DNA of 64,000 nucleotides from SABY01 sp964523795 (GCA_964523795.1 CAZGAO010000010.1:18965-82964), one strand, 5' to 3'. Numbered from the stretch's first letter, positions 43,916 through 52,908 are shown. Notes: generated by a model from the sequence alone, not told the origin. A program made the numbers and translations.

Positions 43916-44971
43916 ATGAAAAATCAAAAACTAACATTCGCCCTTCTTGGCTTAATTGCCCTGCTTTTTGTGCCGGGCTTGATGCGAGCCGATGAAATAG
44001 AACGGACTTTGGCGCAAAAGAAATTTGATGTCAGCAGCAATGCCATGCTCGAAATCGATCATAAGTTTGGTGAAGTGATTTGCAAAAACTGGGACGAGAA
44101 GGCCATTTCGGTAAAAGTAACCGCCACACTAAAAGCCAGGAGCATGGACAAAGCCGAAAAACTACTCGACCGGATTGAGGTGAAATTGAAGGGCAATAGC
44201 GAAGGTGTAAAGGTAGAGTGTGATTTTGATGATCGCATTTTTGATGGCAACAAAGATCAAATATCCATTCAGATTATGGTAATGATGCCCGAAGATATAC
44301 GCCTGGATCTGGAACACCAGTTTGGAAATGCCTACATCGATGTGGTGAGCGGCTCAACGAACATTAGTAGCGAATATGGAACGCTTGAGATTAAAGCATT
44401 GAAAAATGAAAGCAACAAGATAGAAATCGACTTTGGCGAAGCCCGCATTAATTATTTGCATCAGGGCGATGTTGATATTTCGTATTCCACTTTTACTGTG
44501 GATGAAAGCCAGAGTTTGAATATAGAGACTTCATATTCAAATGTAAAAATTAATAAGGCCGAAAATATTGAAATCGAAAACGAAGGTGGCAATGTTAGCA
44601 TTGGTCGGGTAGAAACCATCAATCTATCCTCAGCATTTTCCGATTTTAGTATTAATCGATTAGGCGACTTTATGAAGGCCAAAACCGAATATGGTAGCCT
44701 TAGGCTTGATGCCATAAGTGTTGATTTTAGCGGCGTGGAAGTGGAAAATAGTTTTGGCGGCGTATCACTCAATTTCGACCCCAATGCCTCCTTTGCGCTC
44801 CAGGCCCGTCTCGAATTTTGCTCGCTCGACTATCCGCAAAACCGTTTTGAGTTCTCGAAGCGCATCCTCGAAGCCACCGAAAAATATTATGAAGGAAGCG
44901 TTGGCGAAAAGGCCGATAAAGCTCTGGTGAAGGTGGAAAGCGATTTTGGAAATGTAATTATCAATATGTAA
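43916..44971 (+). CDS. Exported beta-repeat protein (DUF4097-like)
   Basis: 351 residues. Signal peptide (KLTFALLGLIALLFVPGLMRA). The mature part has short alternating strands with recurring pairs such as ALEIDHKFGEVI, DLEHQFGNAYIDVVSGS, SSEYGTLEIKALK and ENSFGGVSLNFD, suggesting a solenoid of the DUF4097/adhesin-like type. No catalytic motif. Third gene of the ECF operon. Confidence 0.75.
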   Translation: MKNQKLTFALLGLIALLFVPGLMRADEIERTLAQKKFDVSSNAMLEIDHKFGEVICKNWDEKAISVKVTATLKARSMDKAEKLLDRIEVKLKGNSEGVKVECDFDDRIFDGNKDQISIQIMVMMPEDIRLDLEHQFGNAYIDVVSGSTNISSEYGTLEIKALKNESNKIEIDFGEARINYLHQGDVDISYSTFTVDESQSLNIETSYSNVKINKAENIEIENEGGNVSIGRVETINLSSAFSDFSINRLGDFMKAKTEYGSLRLDAISVDFSGVEVENSFGGVSLNFDPNASFALQARLEFCSLDYPQNRFEFSKRILEATEKYYEGSVGEKADKALVKVESDFGNVIINM

Positions 44972-45002
44972 TTTTATCAAAATCATTAATAAATTAAATA
45001 CG

Positions 45003-45845
45003 ATGAAAAATTCAATCATTTTTGTAATGGCTTTGTTGCTCACCCTAAGTTTTGCTTCGATAGATGCAGTGGCTCAGTGGGGAAGATTTGTAAAAGGAAA
45101 CGGCATAATAAAAACACAGGAACGCACCCTGGGCGATTTTAGCGAAATTACCTTGAGCTGCTCGGTAGATTTATACCTAAGGCAGGGCAACGAAAACAAG
45201 GCTGTGGTTAAAGCCGATGAAAACCTGCTTGATATGATCGAAACGGAAATTTCGGGCAACACATTGACTATTGATATCGAAGGAAACATTAGCAGGTCGC
45301 GGGAGATGGTGGTTTACATTACCCTCAAGGATTTGAACAAGCTGATGGTCAACGGCTCGGGAAATGTGAAAACTGAAAGTAAAATCGCAGGTATGGATAT
45401 GGAAATTCTTATCAATGGCTCGGGTGATGTGGAGATGGATTTGGATATGAAGAATGTGAATGCTGCTATTAATGGCTCGGGCGAGATGGACTTGTCGGGC
45501 GTTAGTGGCGATTTTAGTCTTAAAATCTCAGGCTCGGGCGATTTTGAAGGCGACAACATGCGGCTGAACCTTTGTGATATTCAGGTTTATGGCTCGGGTG
45601 ATGTGGAAATGGCTGGCCGCGCAGCTACAATCAAAATTAAACAATCCGCTTCGGGTGATATCAATTTATTCAATCTGGATGCACAGGATGCCAGAGTAAA
45701 CAGCAACGGATCGGGCAATGTCGTTTTATCGGTTTCCGGCAAACTTGAAGCCGATTTGCATGGCTCGGGCGATATTACCTACAAGGGCGAACCGCTAAGT
45801 ATCGATGTTTCGGCTACTGGCTCTGGCGAGGTTTATCACCGATAG
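45003..45845 (+). CDS. Head GIN domain (DUF2807) protein with GSGD-type turns
   Basis: 280 residues. Signal peptide (IIFVMALLLTLSFASIDAVAQ). A DUF2807 putative auto-transporter adhesin head domain follows: ITLSCSVDLYLRQG, VVKADENLLDMIETEISGN. Then about ten beta-turns carry GSGN/GSGD/GSGE (INGSGDVEMD, ISGSGDFEGD, YGSGDVEMAG, LHGSGDITYKG) spaced about 20 residues apart, as expected for a right-handed beta-solenoid. Envelope-located; the function is unknown. Confidence 0.85.
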   Translation: MKNSIIFVMALLLTLSFASIDAVAQWGRFVKGNGIIKTQERTLGDFSEITLSCSVDLYLRQGNENKAVVKADENLLDMIETEISGNTLTIDIEGNISRSREMVVYITLKDLNKLMVNGSGNVKTESKIAGMDMEILINGSGDVEMDLDMKNVNAAINGSGEMDLSGVSGDFSLKISGSGDFEGDNMRLNLCDIQVYGSGDVEMAGRAATIKIKQSASGDINLFNLDAQDARVNSNGSGNVVLSVSGKLEADLHGSGDITYKGEPLSIDVSATGSGEVYHR

Positions 45846-45876
45846 TTTCTTTATAAAATTTCTAAAATCAAATTCT

Positions 45877-46593
45877 ATGAAAACAAATTTATTTTTGAGT
45901 ATTTTTTCTTTTGTTGCCATGATTTTTATGGGTGCATGCTCCGGTTTCATTGGCATCGATGGCAATGGAAATGTAGTAAGCGAAACGCGCGATGTGGAAA
46001 GCTTTGATGAAATACATGTGGGCGGAGCTTTCAAGGTTATCCTTGTACAGGGTGATAGCGAAGGGCTAAGTATCGAAGCGGACGAAAACCTTTTGCCTAT
46101 GATCAAAACCTCCGTCAGAGGAAACAAGCTGATAATAAATACCTCCGAAACTATTGGCCGGGCGCGTAAGCTAAACCTCTACGTCAGTTTCCGTGAATTA
46201 AAAAAACTGGATGTTTCGGGAGCCTGCGATGTGGTAGGTGAGGGTATGCTTCATTTTTCCAGCCTGGAAATTGAAGGCAGTGGTGCCAGCGAAATAGACC
46301 TTAGCCTGGAAGCTGACCTGTTGCGGTTTGATTGCTCCGGTGCCGCCGAAATCGACTTGTCGGGCAGCAGCAATCAATGCACCATCGAAATATCGGGTGC
46401 TGCCGATGTGGATGCCTTCGATTTGTTGGTTAAGCAAATGGAGATTCGCGCCAGTGGTGCCGCCGATTTACGCGTTCATGCCACCGAATCGCTCAAAGTA
46501 AACGCCAGCGGTGCGGCATCGGTAGTTTACCGTGGAAACCCCAATATCTCACAAAGTATTAGTGGTGCCGGCAGTGTGCGACAGGAAAATTAG
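45877..46593 (+). CDS. Head GIN domain (DUF2807) lipoprotein with SGAxD-type turns
   Basis: 238 residues from MKTNLFLS. Lipobox cysteine in IFMGACSGF. Same DUF2807 start as the preceding gene (EIHVGGAFKVILVQG, IEADENLLPMIKTSVRGN), then turns with SGA (VSGACDVVG, GSGASEIDLS, CSGAAEIDLSG, ISGAADVDAF, ASGAADLRVH). It is a paralogue of the upstream gene (31 bp gap), with GSG turns replaced by SGA turns. A longer open frame from 45805 overlaps the upstream gene and lacks a signal, so it is rejected. Confidence 0.85.
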   Translation: MKTNLFLSIFSFVAMIFMGACSGFIGIDGNGNVVSETRDVESFDEIHVGGAFKVILVQGDSEGLSIEADENLLPMIKTSVRGNKLIINTSETIGRARKLNLYVSFRELKKLDVSGACDVVGEGMLHFSSLEIEGSGASEIDLSLEADLLRFDCSGAAEIDLSGSSNQCTIEISGAADVDAFDLLVKQMEIRASGAADLRVHATESLKVNASGAASVVYRGNPNISQSISGAGSVRQEN

Positions 46594-47121
46594 TATTTGT
46601 GTTTTTTGACGTTTCGAGAGTTCACCCAATATTTTGAGCATAATGAGGAAATGTGGAGCGAAGCGAAATCCCGCTATTGCGGGGACATTGGGGAAGATAT
46701 TTCTCCCAAAAACAAATCCCCTATAAGTCTGAGAATGGAGAGGTCTATTTCCAAAATAATGTCATTGGTGTAAGCTCAAAACCCTGCCTGGCCAGTCATA
46801 CAGGCTTATCATCACAAAAAACCTTAGTAGAAAATGCAACCCCAACGCGCCCTTAACCTTATCCAATCTGGAAATTAATAAGGTTGATTTTTCTTGAGGA
46901 ATCATTTTTCTACTAAGATTAAAATAAAGAAAATAAGCTTGCCTGGCCAGCCAGACAGGCTTGCCATGTCGCATATTCGGCAATATATTTTTTGATATCC
47001 AGATGCTTGCAAAAACATGTCATTGGTATGCCGCAATTGCGGCAGGAGAAATCTCCTGAAATACAGGTTTTTGCAAAAACATGTCATTGGTAGGACTGAG
47101 CGGGACATTCCCTTCTCCTAA
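46594..47121. repeat. Gene-free repeat cluster
   Basis: Contains a 22-bp direct repeat, TTGCAAAAACATGTCATTGG plus TA, at 47007-47028 and 47071-47092, with the small palindromes GCCGCAATTGCGGC and GGAGAAATCTCC between. A diverged copy of the right half occurs at 62943-62993. GCCTGGCCAG occurs twice (near 46784 and 46940) with imperfect inverted partners. GAGCGAAGCGAAATCCCGC (46656) recurs inverted at 49452-49479. No gene is supported. Confidence 0.65.
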
Positions 47122-47273
47122 TTAGTGTCTGTCCATAAAGTCGACTTTTTTTTGATTTAAGATTGATGATTAACGATTGGAGATTTTAGATTGTGCTGAA
47201 TATCACCAACATCTTAAATCTTAAATCTCAAATCGTATATTTTTCTAACTGTTACTTTAAAGACAAGCACTAA
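47122..47273. mobile_element. Palindromic non-coding element, copy R4 (AT-rich core)
   Basis: Left end TTAGTGTCTGTCCATAAAGT, right end in reverse TTAGTGCTTGTCTTTAAAGT. The core is an AT-rich imperfect palindrome (GATTTAAGATTGATGATTAA, ACATCTTAAATCTTAAATCT) similar to R1 and R5. It joins the next element directly through the shared CTAATTAG junction. Confidence 0.85.
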
Positions 47274-47630
47274 TTAGGGCTTGCTGAAAAACTCAAAATG
47301 ACAATATTTCGGTGCTCTGCACCTTACGACATCCGTGTATCTTTTTTCTACAAAGATTGCGCGGCTCTGCCGCTTTGAATGTAGTACTTGCCAAGTATGG
47401 TCGAACCATAAGGAAATTTGTAGGTGCAGCCTGCCCGCGTAATGCATTCAGGCGGGCGCACCGTAATCTTTGTAGTAAATGGTGAGCTTATGGCACAAAG
47501 GTGCAACGCACCGCAATATTAAACGCAAGGTTTTATGAATAATCGTACAAAAAACCGTGCATTTAGATACAACATTATTTTTGTAATAGAATAAATAACA
47601 AGTTGTTATGAATTTCTCAGCAGACCCTAA
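47274..47630. mobile_element. MITE-like element with TTAGGG-type terminal inverted repeats
   Basis: About 357 bp. Left TTAGGGCTTGCTGAAAAACT, right in reverse TTAGGGTCTGCTGAGAAATT (16 of 20 match). Non-coding interior with palindromic patches such as GGTGCTCTGCACC and GGTGCAACGCACC, and TTTGTAG motifs. The ends and size fit a non-autonomous derivative of a DDE-type insertion sequence. It abuts R4 without spacer. Confidence 0.78.
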
Positions 47631-47715
47631 TTACGGGAATAAATCGTCAAATGAATTTGATTAGAAGTTTTTTCTATTTGCCGAATATTTTAAGTAATGA
47701 GCTTAAAGTTGTCTC

Positions 47716-47756
47716 CCCGCATTTGGGAAATGCCGTTGGCATTTCCCAAATGCGGG
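47716..47756. repeat. Isolated hairpin core of the palindromic family
   Basis: Perfect 19-bp-arm hairpin, arm CCCGCATTTGGGAAATGCC, loop GTT. It is preceded by ATGAGCTTAAAGTTGTC, nearly identical to the sequence before the R3 hairpin (ATGAGCTTAAAATTATC). It is thus a third version of the core hairpin with a different arm sequence. It sits 65 bp past the 3' end of the GWxTD gene. Confidence 0.8.
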
Positions 47757-47820
47757 TGCTTTATTATCTTTTTTAAGAAAATTATAAAAGCAAACTCCTG
47801 CCGCCAAATTTCCAGATTCA

Positions 47821-49116
47821 TCACTGCCGCCAGAACAAAACCGCGTTATACCATTCCTGCTTGAACTGTGGCTGGCGTTGCAGTTCAAAATCGTTTTCGG
47901 TGAAGGGATTGATGGCTTTGATAAAATCGAAGGTCAGATAAACGCGACTGCCTTGTTCTCCATAAATCCAGGTCTCGAGGTCTTCCCGCTTAAAAACTTT
48001 TTGTGGCTGGCCAAAAATGATGTAAATCATGCCCCGGTCGGTTTTCCACCCCTGCTTGTGTGAGGCAAAGAGCCTGTTGGACTGCTCCACGCGGCCATAA
48101 TATTTTTGTATCAGTGCCACTGCTTCATCGGGGTTTCCGGCGGTAGCAATCCAAAAACTGTCCACCGCCTGTTTTACATCCCGGGATTTTATAATTTTTT
48201 CAAACTCCTTGTTGCTGGTGAGGTAGCGTAGGGGAGGAGCCAGTTGCTCGGCCTTTTTCACCTGTGGATAATAATCGGGAAACCGCATCAGGGTGAAGCC
48301 CGTTTTTTCGTTGGCTTCAGCCATAAACTGGAATATACCTTCCTTGGCATATTGCAAGGGTTCGCTCAATCCGTTTTCAACTTTAATTGTAAAATTTTCC
48401 TGAGGCTCGTAATCAAAAGCAGGCGAGTGGCGTTGCGAAAAAGGTGGGGCGGCGATCGGGAAATCCTCCTTAAAATAGCTTACCTGCAATTCGCTCAGGC
48501 GGGTATCGGCACATTTTATCCTAAATGGTGTTTTCCAGCTTACCCAATGTTCATAGATGATTTCATCTTGCATGGTAAGCGGCAAAAAATATTGCGCGCT
48601 GTTGGGCTTGCCTTTTTCGATTTCAATCGGGATCAATAAAGATTCGTTACGATGTAAATCGGTGAATTTTATTTCGCAAAGATAATTGCCCGGAAAAGCT
48701 GCTGCTAACGCAAAATTCAACTCCAGACTTACTGGATTTTCGTAATACAGGGTATCGGTCAGATTATAAATGGCTTCATCGAGTACCGCATTGCTTTGAT
48801 AGGATTTGAATAGCTGAAATGAAATGCTGTAATTAGCCTCAAAATATTCCTCGCCAGGTACTTTTTGATATTCCAGCCCTTCGGTGGAATATTGCAGAAA
48901 AACCAGCGACAGGCTGTCACTTTCGTGAAATACCCGCAGGCCTTTGATCTGTAAATCCGCTTCATGGTTGTAGTTCACAGCCAGATTGGTGTAAGTAGCC
49001 TCGTTTGTAGTTTTGCATGCCTGGCTCAAAAAAATGAACACGGCCAACATAGCCCACAAGGGTAGCCTTGAATTACTTTTCCTGATTAAGATTGCTACTT
49101 GTAATTTTTGTTTCAT
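47821..49116 (-). CDS. GWxTD domain-containing lipoprotein-like protein
   Basis: 431 residues from MKQKLQVA (a frame start at 49173 adds 19). N-terminal hydrophobic segment with a lipobox-like FLSQACKTT. The C-terminal GWxTD domain (about 330-431) has HKQGWKTDRGMIYIIFGQP and ETWIYGE. The middle is beta-rich. Common single-copy gene in Bacteroidetes; the function is unknown, probably at the inner face of the outer membrane. Confidence 0.88.
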   Translation of the reverse strand: MKQKLQVAILIRKSNSRLPLWAMLAVFIFLSQACKTTNEATYTNLAVNYNHEADLQIKGLRVFHESDSLSLVFLQYSTEGLEYQKVPGEEYFEANYSISFQLFKSYQSNAVLDEAIYNLTDTLYYENPVSLELNFALAAAFPGNYLCEIKFTDLHRNESLLIPIEIEKGKPNSAQYFLPLTMQDEIIYEHWVSWKTPFRIKCADTRLSELQVSYFKEDFPIAAPPFSQRHSPAFDYEPQENFTIKVENGLSEPLQYAKEGIFQFMAEANEKTGFTLMRFPDYYPQVKKAEQLAPPLRYLTSNKEFEKIIKSRDVKQAVDSFWIATAGNPDEAVALIQKYYGRVEQSNRLFASHKQGWKTDRGMIYIIFGQPQKVFKREDLETWIYGEQGSRVYLTFDFIKAINPFTENDFELQRQPQFKQEWYNAVLFWRQ

Positions 49117-49483
49117 CCGTATTTTATTTAAAAAAATATTATTCAAAAAATCGCATTTTGTAAAGACGCGCAACTTGCGCGTCTCCGCCCGATAAATGAG
49201 ACGCGCATGTTGTTATCAGATAGAGACGCGCATGTAGCGCGTCTTTACTCCAAGTTAGTGCTTGCAGCCTGAACCTCCAACTTTTCACCTCATCAATACT
49301 AAAACATTGCATTTTTTTTTATCTTATTAACAATAAAGATTCGAGCTTACTATTCCAATTTAAGTTGGCTCTTTAACGCTCGAATGTCCTTCGGACGATT
49401 CGAGGTTTACAGTTTTAACAAAAATCCATTATTCCACCACTCCAATACTCTCCCGCATAAGCGGGATTTCGCTTCGCTCAACA
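49117..49483. repeat. Intergenic region with GACGCGCAA palindromes
   Basis: Between the GWxTD gene and rmuC. The palindrome GACGCGCAACTTGCGCGTC is at 49165-49183 and a degenerate copy at 49225-49243, with a half copy near 49200. The same palindromes recur on the other side of rmuC. An inverted copy of the 46656 repeat is at 49452-49479. No gene. Confidence 0.7.
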
Positions 49484-50815
49484 TCACTCCAGCCCTCCAC
49501 CACTCGCAATCTCTTTTTTGGTAATCGCACCGAGCGATTTAATTTTTTCGGCCTTCGATATCAGGTTTCCACGCCCGGTCGAGAGTTTATTGTAGGCCTT
49601 GTCGTAGCTGTTTTTGGCTGCCGATAGTTTGTCGCCAATGGTGAGCATATCGTCCACAAATCCGGCAAACTTATCGTAGAGCTTTCCACTTTCTTCGGCA
49701 ATTTCTTTTACATTTTTGTTTTGATATTCCTGCTGCCACAGGCTGGCCACCATTTTCAGGGTCGCGTACAGGTTGGTAGGACTTACCAGCAGCAAGCCTC
49801 TGGTGTAGGCATAGTTCCACAAGCCCGGGTCTGCCTGTATCGCGGTAAGGAAAGCTGGTTCGACAGGCATAAACAAGATTACAAAATCCAGGCTGTTGAG
49901 TTTATAAATGTGCTGGTAGTTTTTGGAGGCCAGCTCATCGATGTGTTTTTTTACTGAGATCAAATGCAATTTCAGCGCAGCTTTTTTTAGATCGCCATCC
50001 TGCGTTGTGGCCCATTGCTCATAAGCATTTAGCGAAACTTTGGCATCGATCACTACATGCTTGTCGCCAGGCAGCGAAAGCACAACATCGGGCTGTAGCC
50101 GCCTTCCGTCCTCGCTTTTGTACGATGGCTGAACATGAAATTCCCTTCCTTTTACCAATCCTGATTTCTCCAGAATATTTTCCAGGATCATCTCGCCCCA
50201 GTTGCCCTGGGTTTTGCTTTGCCCCTTGAGTGCCTCGGTAAGGTTGCGGGCATCGGTGCTCACTTGTCGGTTAAGTTCGCCCAGCCTTACTACTTCCTCC
50301 TTTAGCGAAAAACGTTGGTGGGCTTCCTTCTCGTAAACATCATCTACCTTTTTCTCGAAGATCCGTATTTTTTCACCCAAGGGCTTCAGCAGCCCTTCGA
50401 TATTTGTCTTGTTTTGCTCGGTAAAAATTTGACTTTCTTTTCGTAATATTTCATTGGCCAGCGATTTAAACTCATGCACAAATTTTTCACGGAGCGCATC
50501 GCCTTCTTTCGCGCCTGCTTCGAGTTTTTCCCGTAGGTTTTCTATTTGCGTCTCGCTTTGCGAGTTTTTAACGCTAAGCTCCATCACCCTTTCGCGGCTT
50601 TGTTCCAGTGCAGTTTTTAGTTCCTGATTTTCGTGCGATTTACTATCAAGTTCCGCAGTTCTGATCTTACTTTCCACACGCAAAGTCTCCACTTCTGTAA
50701 GTATTTGCGCTAATTTTTGCCGGTCTTTATTTTTGGGTTTGATAAAAATCCAAGCCATAAAAAATCCGCCTGATAAAAACACAAGTGCTACAACTGCAAG
50801 TAAAACATTATCCAT
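49484..50815 (-). CDS. rmuC: DNA recombination protein RmuC
   Basis: 443 residues. N-terminal membrane anchor (LLAVVALVFLSGGFFMAWIFI), long coiled coil (about 30-170), then the RmuC nuclease-like domain (about 180-400): GQSKTQGNWGEMILENIL, LQPDVVLSLPGDKHVVIDAKVSL, and FMPVEPAFLTA. It limits inversion recombination between short inverted repeats in E. coli, which is notable given the many inverted repeats here (inference only). Confidence 0.92.
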   Translation of the reverse strand: MDNVLLAVVALVFLSGGFFMAWIFIKPKNKDRQKLAQILTEVETLRVESKIRTAELDSKSHENQELKTALEQSRERVMELSVKNSQSETQIENLREKLEAGAKEGDALREKFVHEFKSLANEILRKESQIFTEQNKTNIEGLLKPLGEKIRIFEKKVDDVYEKEAHQRFSLKEEVVRLGELNRQVSTDARNLTEALKGQSKTQGNWGEMILENILEKSGLVKGREFHVQPSYKSEDGRRLQPDVVLSLPGDKHVVIDAKVSLNAYEQWATTQDGDLKKAALKLHLISVKKHIDELASKNYQHIYKLNSLDFVILFMPVEPAFLTAIQADPGLWNYAYTRGLLLVSPTNLYATLKMVASLWQQEYQNKNVKEIAEESGKLYDKFAGFVDDMLTIGDKLSAAKNSYDKAYNKLSTGRGNLISKAEKIKSLGAITKKEIASGGGLE

Positions 50816-51307
50816 TCCTGTTTATTTGATGGGGTAAAAATATGTATTTTCTTTCAAATCATTTTCCTTACCATTCATTCGCATTCCAGAAGGAAAGACA
50901 TGCTATCGTGAACAATCCCCAGAGACGATCAGGTTGCGGGTCTCTGATAATAGGTACAGACGCGCAACTTGCGCGTCTTTGATAATAGATGGAGACGCGC
51001 AAATTGCGCGTCTTTACTCCAAGCAACTGCTTTGGCTTGCTCCTCCAGTATTCCTTTGCTCGACTTTACTCCAACACTCCAACACTATTATTTCATTATT
51101 CATTATTGGATGTTCATTATTCGATATTCATTATTCGATATTCAGCATTTGTTGTGTACGCTTGAAGTACAGGCGCGATGCATCGCTTCTCTACCCATCA
51201 CTCCACAACTCCAATTCTCCATGTTTCAATCATTCAGTCAGTCAGTCATTCAATCCTCCAGACTGATATGAATTAATAATTGTAGTTTTACCATTCTTTT
51301 ATCAAAA
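50816..51307. repeat. Intergenic region with GACGCGCAA palindromes upstream of rmuC
   Basis: GACGCGCAACTTGCGCGTC at 50959-50977 and GACGCGCAAATTGCGCGTC at 50994-51012. The second is followed by TTTACTCCAAG, the same tail as the copy at 49225-49255. Further right are low-complexity CATTATTCGATATTCATTAT units around 51100-51145. No gene is supported. Confidence 0.7.
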
Positions 51308-52135
51308 ATGAAAGGACGAATTTTGCAGATAAAATATTATTGGATGACTGGCTTCCTTCTGTTTTTCTTTTTGCAGATATCAGCTCAAAACGCTTATTAC
51401 ACACCGCCCGAAAATTTTGGTGGCAAAGAGGCATTCAAAGATTTGATTAAAACCGAAATGGTTTATCCTAAAATTGCCCGCAACAAAAAAGAAGATGGCA
51501 AGGTGATAGTTACCGCTACAATTTCCAGTCAGGCTAAGGTTTCCGGTATTCATATTTTACAATCGGCTGGTGTAAACCTTGACCGGGAAGCAGGCCGCTT
51601 GTTCGACCTGCTACTGTGGACTCCTGCCGTGAGCAAGGGGAAATTAATAGATAAAGATGTAGAAGTAGAATTTAGTTTTAAACTAAAAAAATATTTGAAA
51701 GCCGTTAAGCATCGCGGCTACGACCAGCTAAAATATTTCCATACGCCGATTGATACCAGCCTGCGGGTTTTTGAAACCAAACAACTCGATACGCTGCCAA
51801 GACCCATTTACCCAAAAGAAGGTATGGACTTTTCTGAATTTATGGTCAGGAATATGAAATACCCCGCTGAGGCCAAAAAGCAAGGGGTAGCCGGAACAGT
51901 GGAATTATTTTTTGTGATCGAACCCTCGGGCAATATCACCAACCTGAAAGTAGAAAGTGGGGTAGGAGCAGGGTGCAGCCAGGAGGCCATGCGTCTGATG
52001 AAACTGCTGCGCTGGTTTCCCGGAACCAAGGCAGGCAAGGCGGTTCGCACAGCTATCCACCTCAGTATTACTTTTAATATCGATGATAGCAACGATATGC
52101 GCTATGTGCCTTCCAACAACACCAATCAAATTTAG
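51308..52135 (+). CDS. Exported protein with two TonB C-terminal domains
   Basis: 275 residues. N-terminal hydrophobic signal (WMTGFLLFFFLQISAQ) with a likely cleavage site, then two TonB_C modules: about 40-125 (EMVYPKIARNKKEDGKVIVT) and about 175-260 (NMKYPAEAKKQGVAGTVELF, GVGAGCSQEAMRLM). There is no proline-rich spacer. If the signal is cleaved, the protein would not stay anchored to ExbB as TonB does, so an uncoupled periplasmic or outer-membrane role is possible. Confidence 0.85.
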   Translation: MKGRILQIKYYWMTGFLLFFFLQISAQNAYYTPPENFGGKEAFKDLIKTEMVYPKIARNKKEDGKVIVTATISSQAKVSGIHILQSAGVNLDREAGRLFDLLLWTPAVSKGKLIDKDVEVEFSFKLKKYLKAVKHRGYDQLKYFHTPIDTSLRVFETKQLDTLPRPIYPKEGMDFSEFMVRNMKYPAEAKKQGVAGTVELFFVIEPSGNITNLKVESGVGAGCSQEAMRLMKLLRWFPGTKAGKAVRTAIHLSITFNIDDSNDMRYVPSNNTNQI

Positions 52136-52204
52136 CATTGTATTTCCGGCAAAGCTCAGCCTTACACTTTTATCATTTCAAAACGTATGTGATTTTTAAT
52201 ATCT

Positions 52205-52702
52205 ATGAAAAAAATAGGATTACTCTCGGATACCCACGGAGAAGTTCCCGACAAGATATTTGAATTTTTTGCCGCCTGCGATCAGCTGTGGCACGCCGGA
52301 GATATTGGCAATGTGCAACTACTCGAACGCCTGGAGCAAGCCTTTGCACTTAGAGCAGTGTATGGCAATATTGATGGGGCCGAAATCCGCAGCCGATGCA
52401 AGGAAATCCACATCGAAACGGTGGAGGGGTTAAAAATGATGATGATTCATATTGGCGGATATCCGGGTCGATACATGCCACAGGCGCGTAGTATGATAAT
52501 TCGGGAAAAGCCGGGACTTTTTATTTCGGGTCATTCGCACATCCTCAAGGTGCTTTTTGATAAAAAGATGAACTTGCTGCACATCAACCCGGGAGCTGCA
52601 GGCAATAGCGGCTTCCATCAAAAAATAACCATGGTACGTTTTGAGGTGGATGCAGGCCGCGTGCAAAATCTGGAGGTTTTTGAAAAAGATCGCAGACACT
52701 AA
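52205..52702 (+). CDS. YfcE/MJ0936-type metallophosphoesterase
   Basis: 165 residues. Calcineurin-like motifs in order: LLSDTHGE, WHAGDIGN, VYGNIDGAE, MIHIGGYPG and ISGHSHIL, giving a di-metal site for phosphodiesters. Cytoplasmic. Its last codons and stop (GACACTAA) coincide with the border of the palindromic element R3, so the C-terminal RRH may derive from the element. Confidence 0.93.
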   Translation: MKKIGLLSDTHGEVPDKIFEFFAACDQLWHAGDIGNVQLLERLEQAFALRAVYGNIDGAEIRSRCKEIHIETVEGLKMMMIHIGGYPGRYMPQARSMIIREKPGLFISGHSHILKVLFDKKMNLLHINPGAAGNSGFHQKITMVRFEVDAGRVQNLEVFEKDRRH

Positions 52703-52908
52703 TTAGTGTCTGTCCATAAAGTCGATGCTTTTGAATAGCCCCGGGTTTTAACCCGGGGAAAAATGAGCTTAAAATTATCACCCCGTGATTCCGCAACGCC
52801 TGCAGGCGTTGCGGAATCACGGGGTTTTTTCATCCTTTCAATTCAATCCCTGCCCTAAAGGACAGGGCTATTCAAATTTTACAAAACGACTAAAAAGACA
52901 GATACTAA
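52703..52908. mobile_element. Palindromic non-coding element, copy R3 (GC-rich hairpin core)
   Basis: Left TTAGTGTCTGTCCATAAAGT..TTGAATAGCCC, right in reverse TTAGTATCTGTCTTTTTAGT..TTGAATAGCCC. Palindrome CCCCGGGTT / AACCCGGGG at 52739-52758 and a perfect 44-bp palindrome at 52781-52824 (arm CCCCGTGATTCCGCAACGCC, centre TGCA), then T6. It begins on the base after the preceding gene's stop codon and lies between convergent genes. Confidence 0.9.

Noticed and set aside
47274..47630. CRISPR-like or structured RNA interpretation of the repeated GGTGC palindromes
   Set aside because: Repeats are not regularly spaced with unique spacers; terminal inverted repeats point to a MITE.
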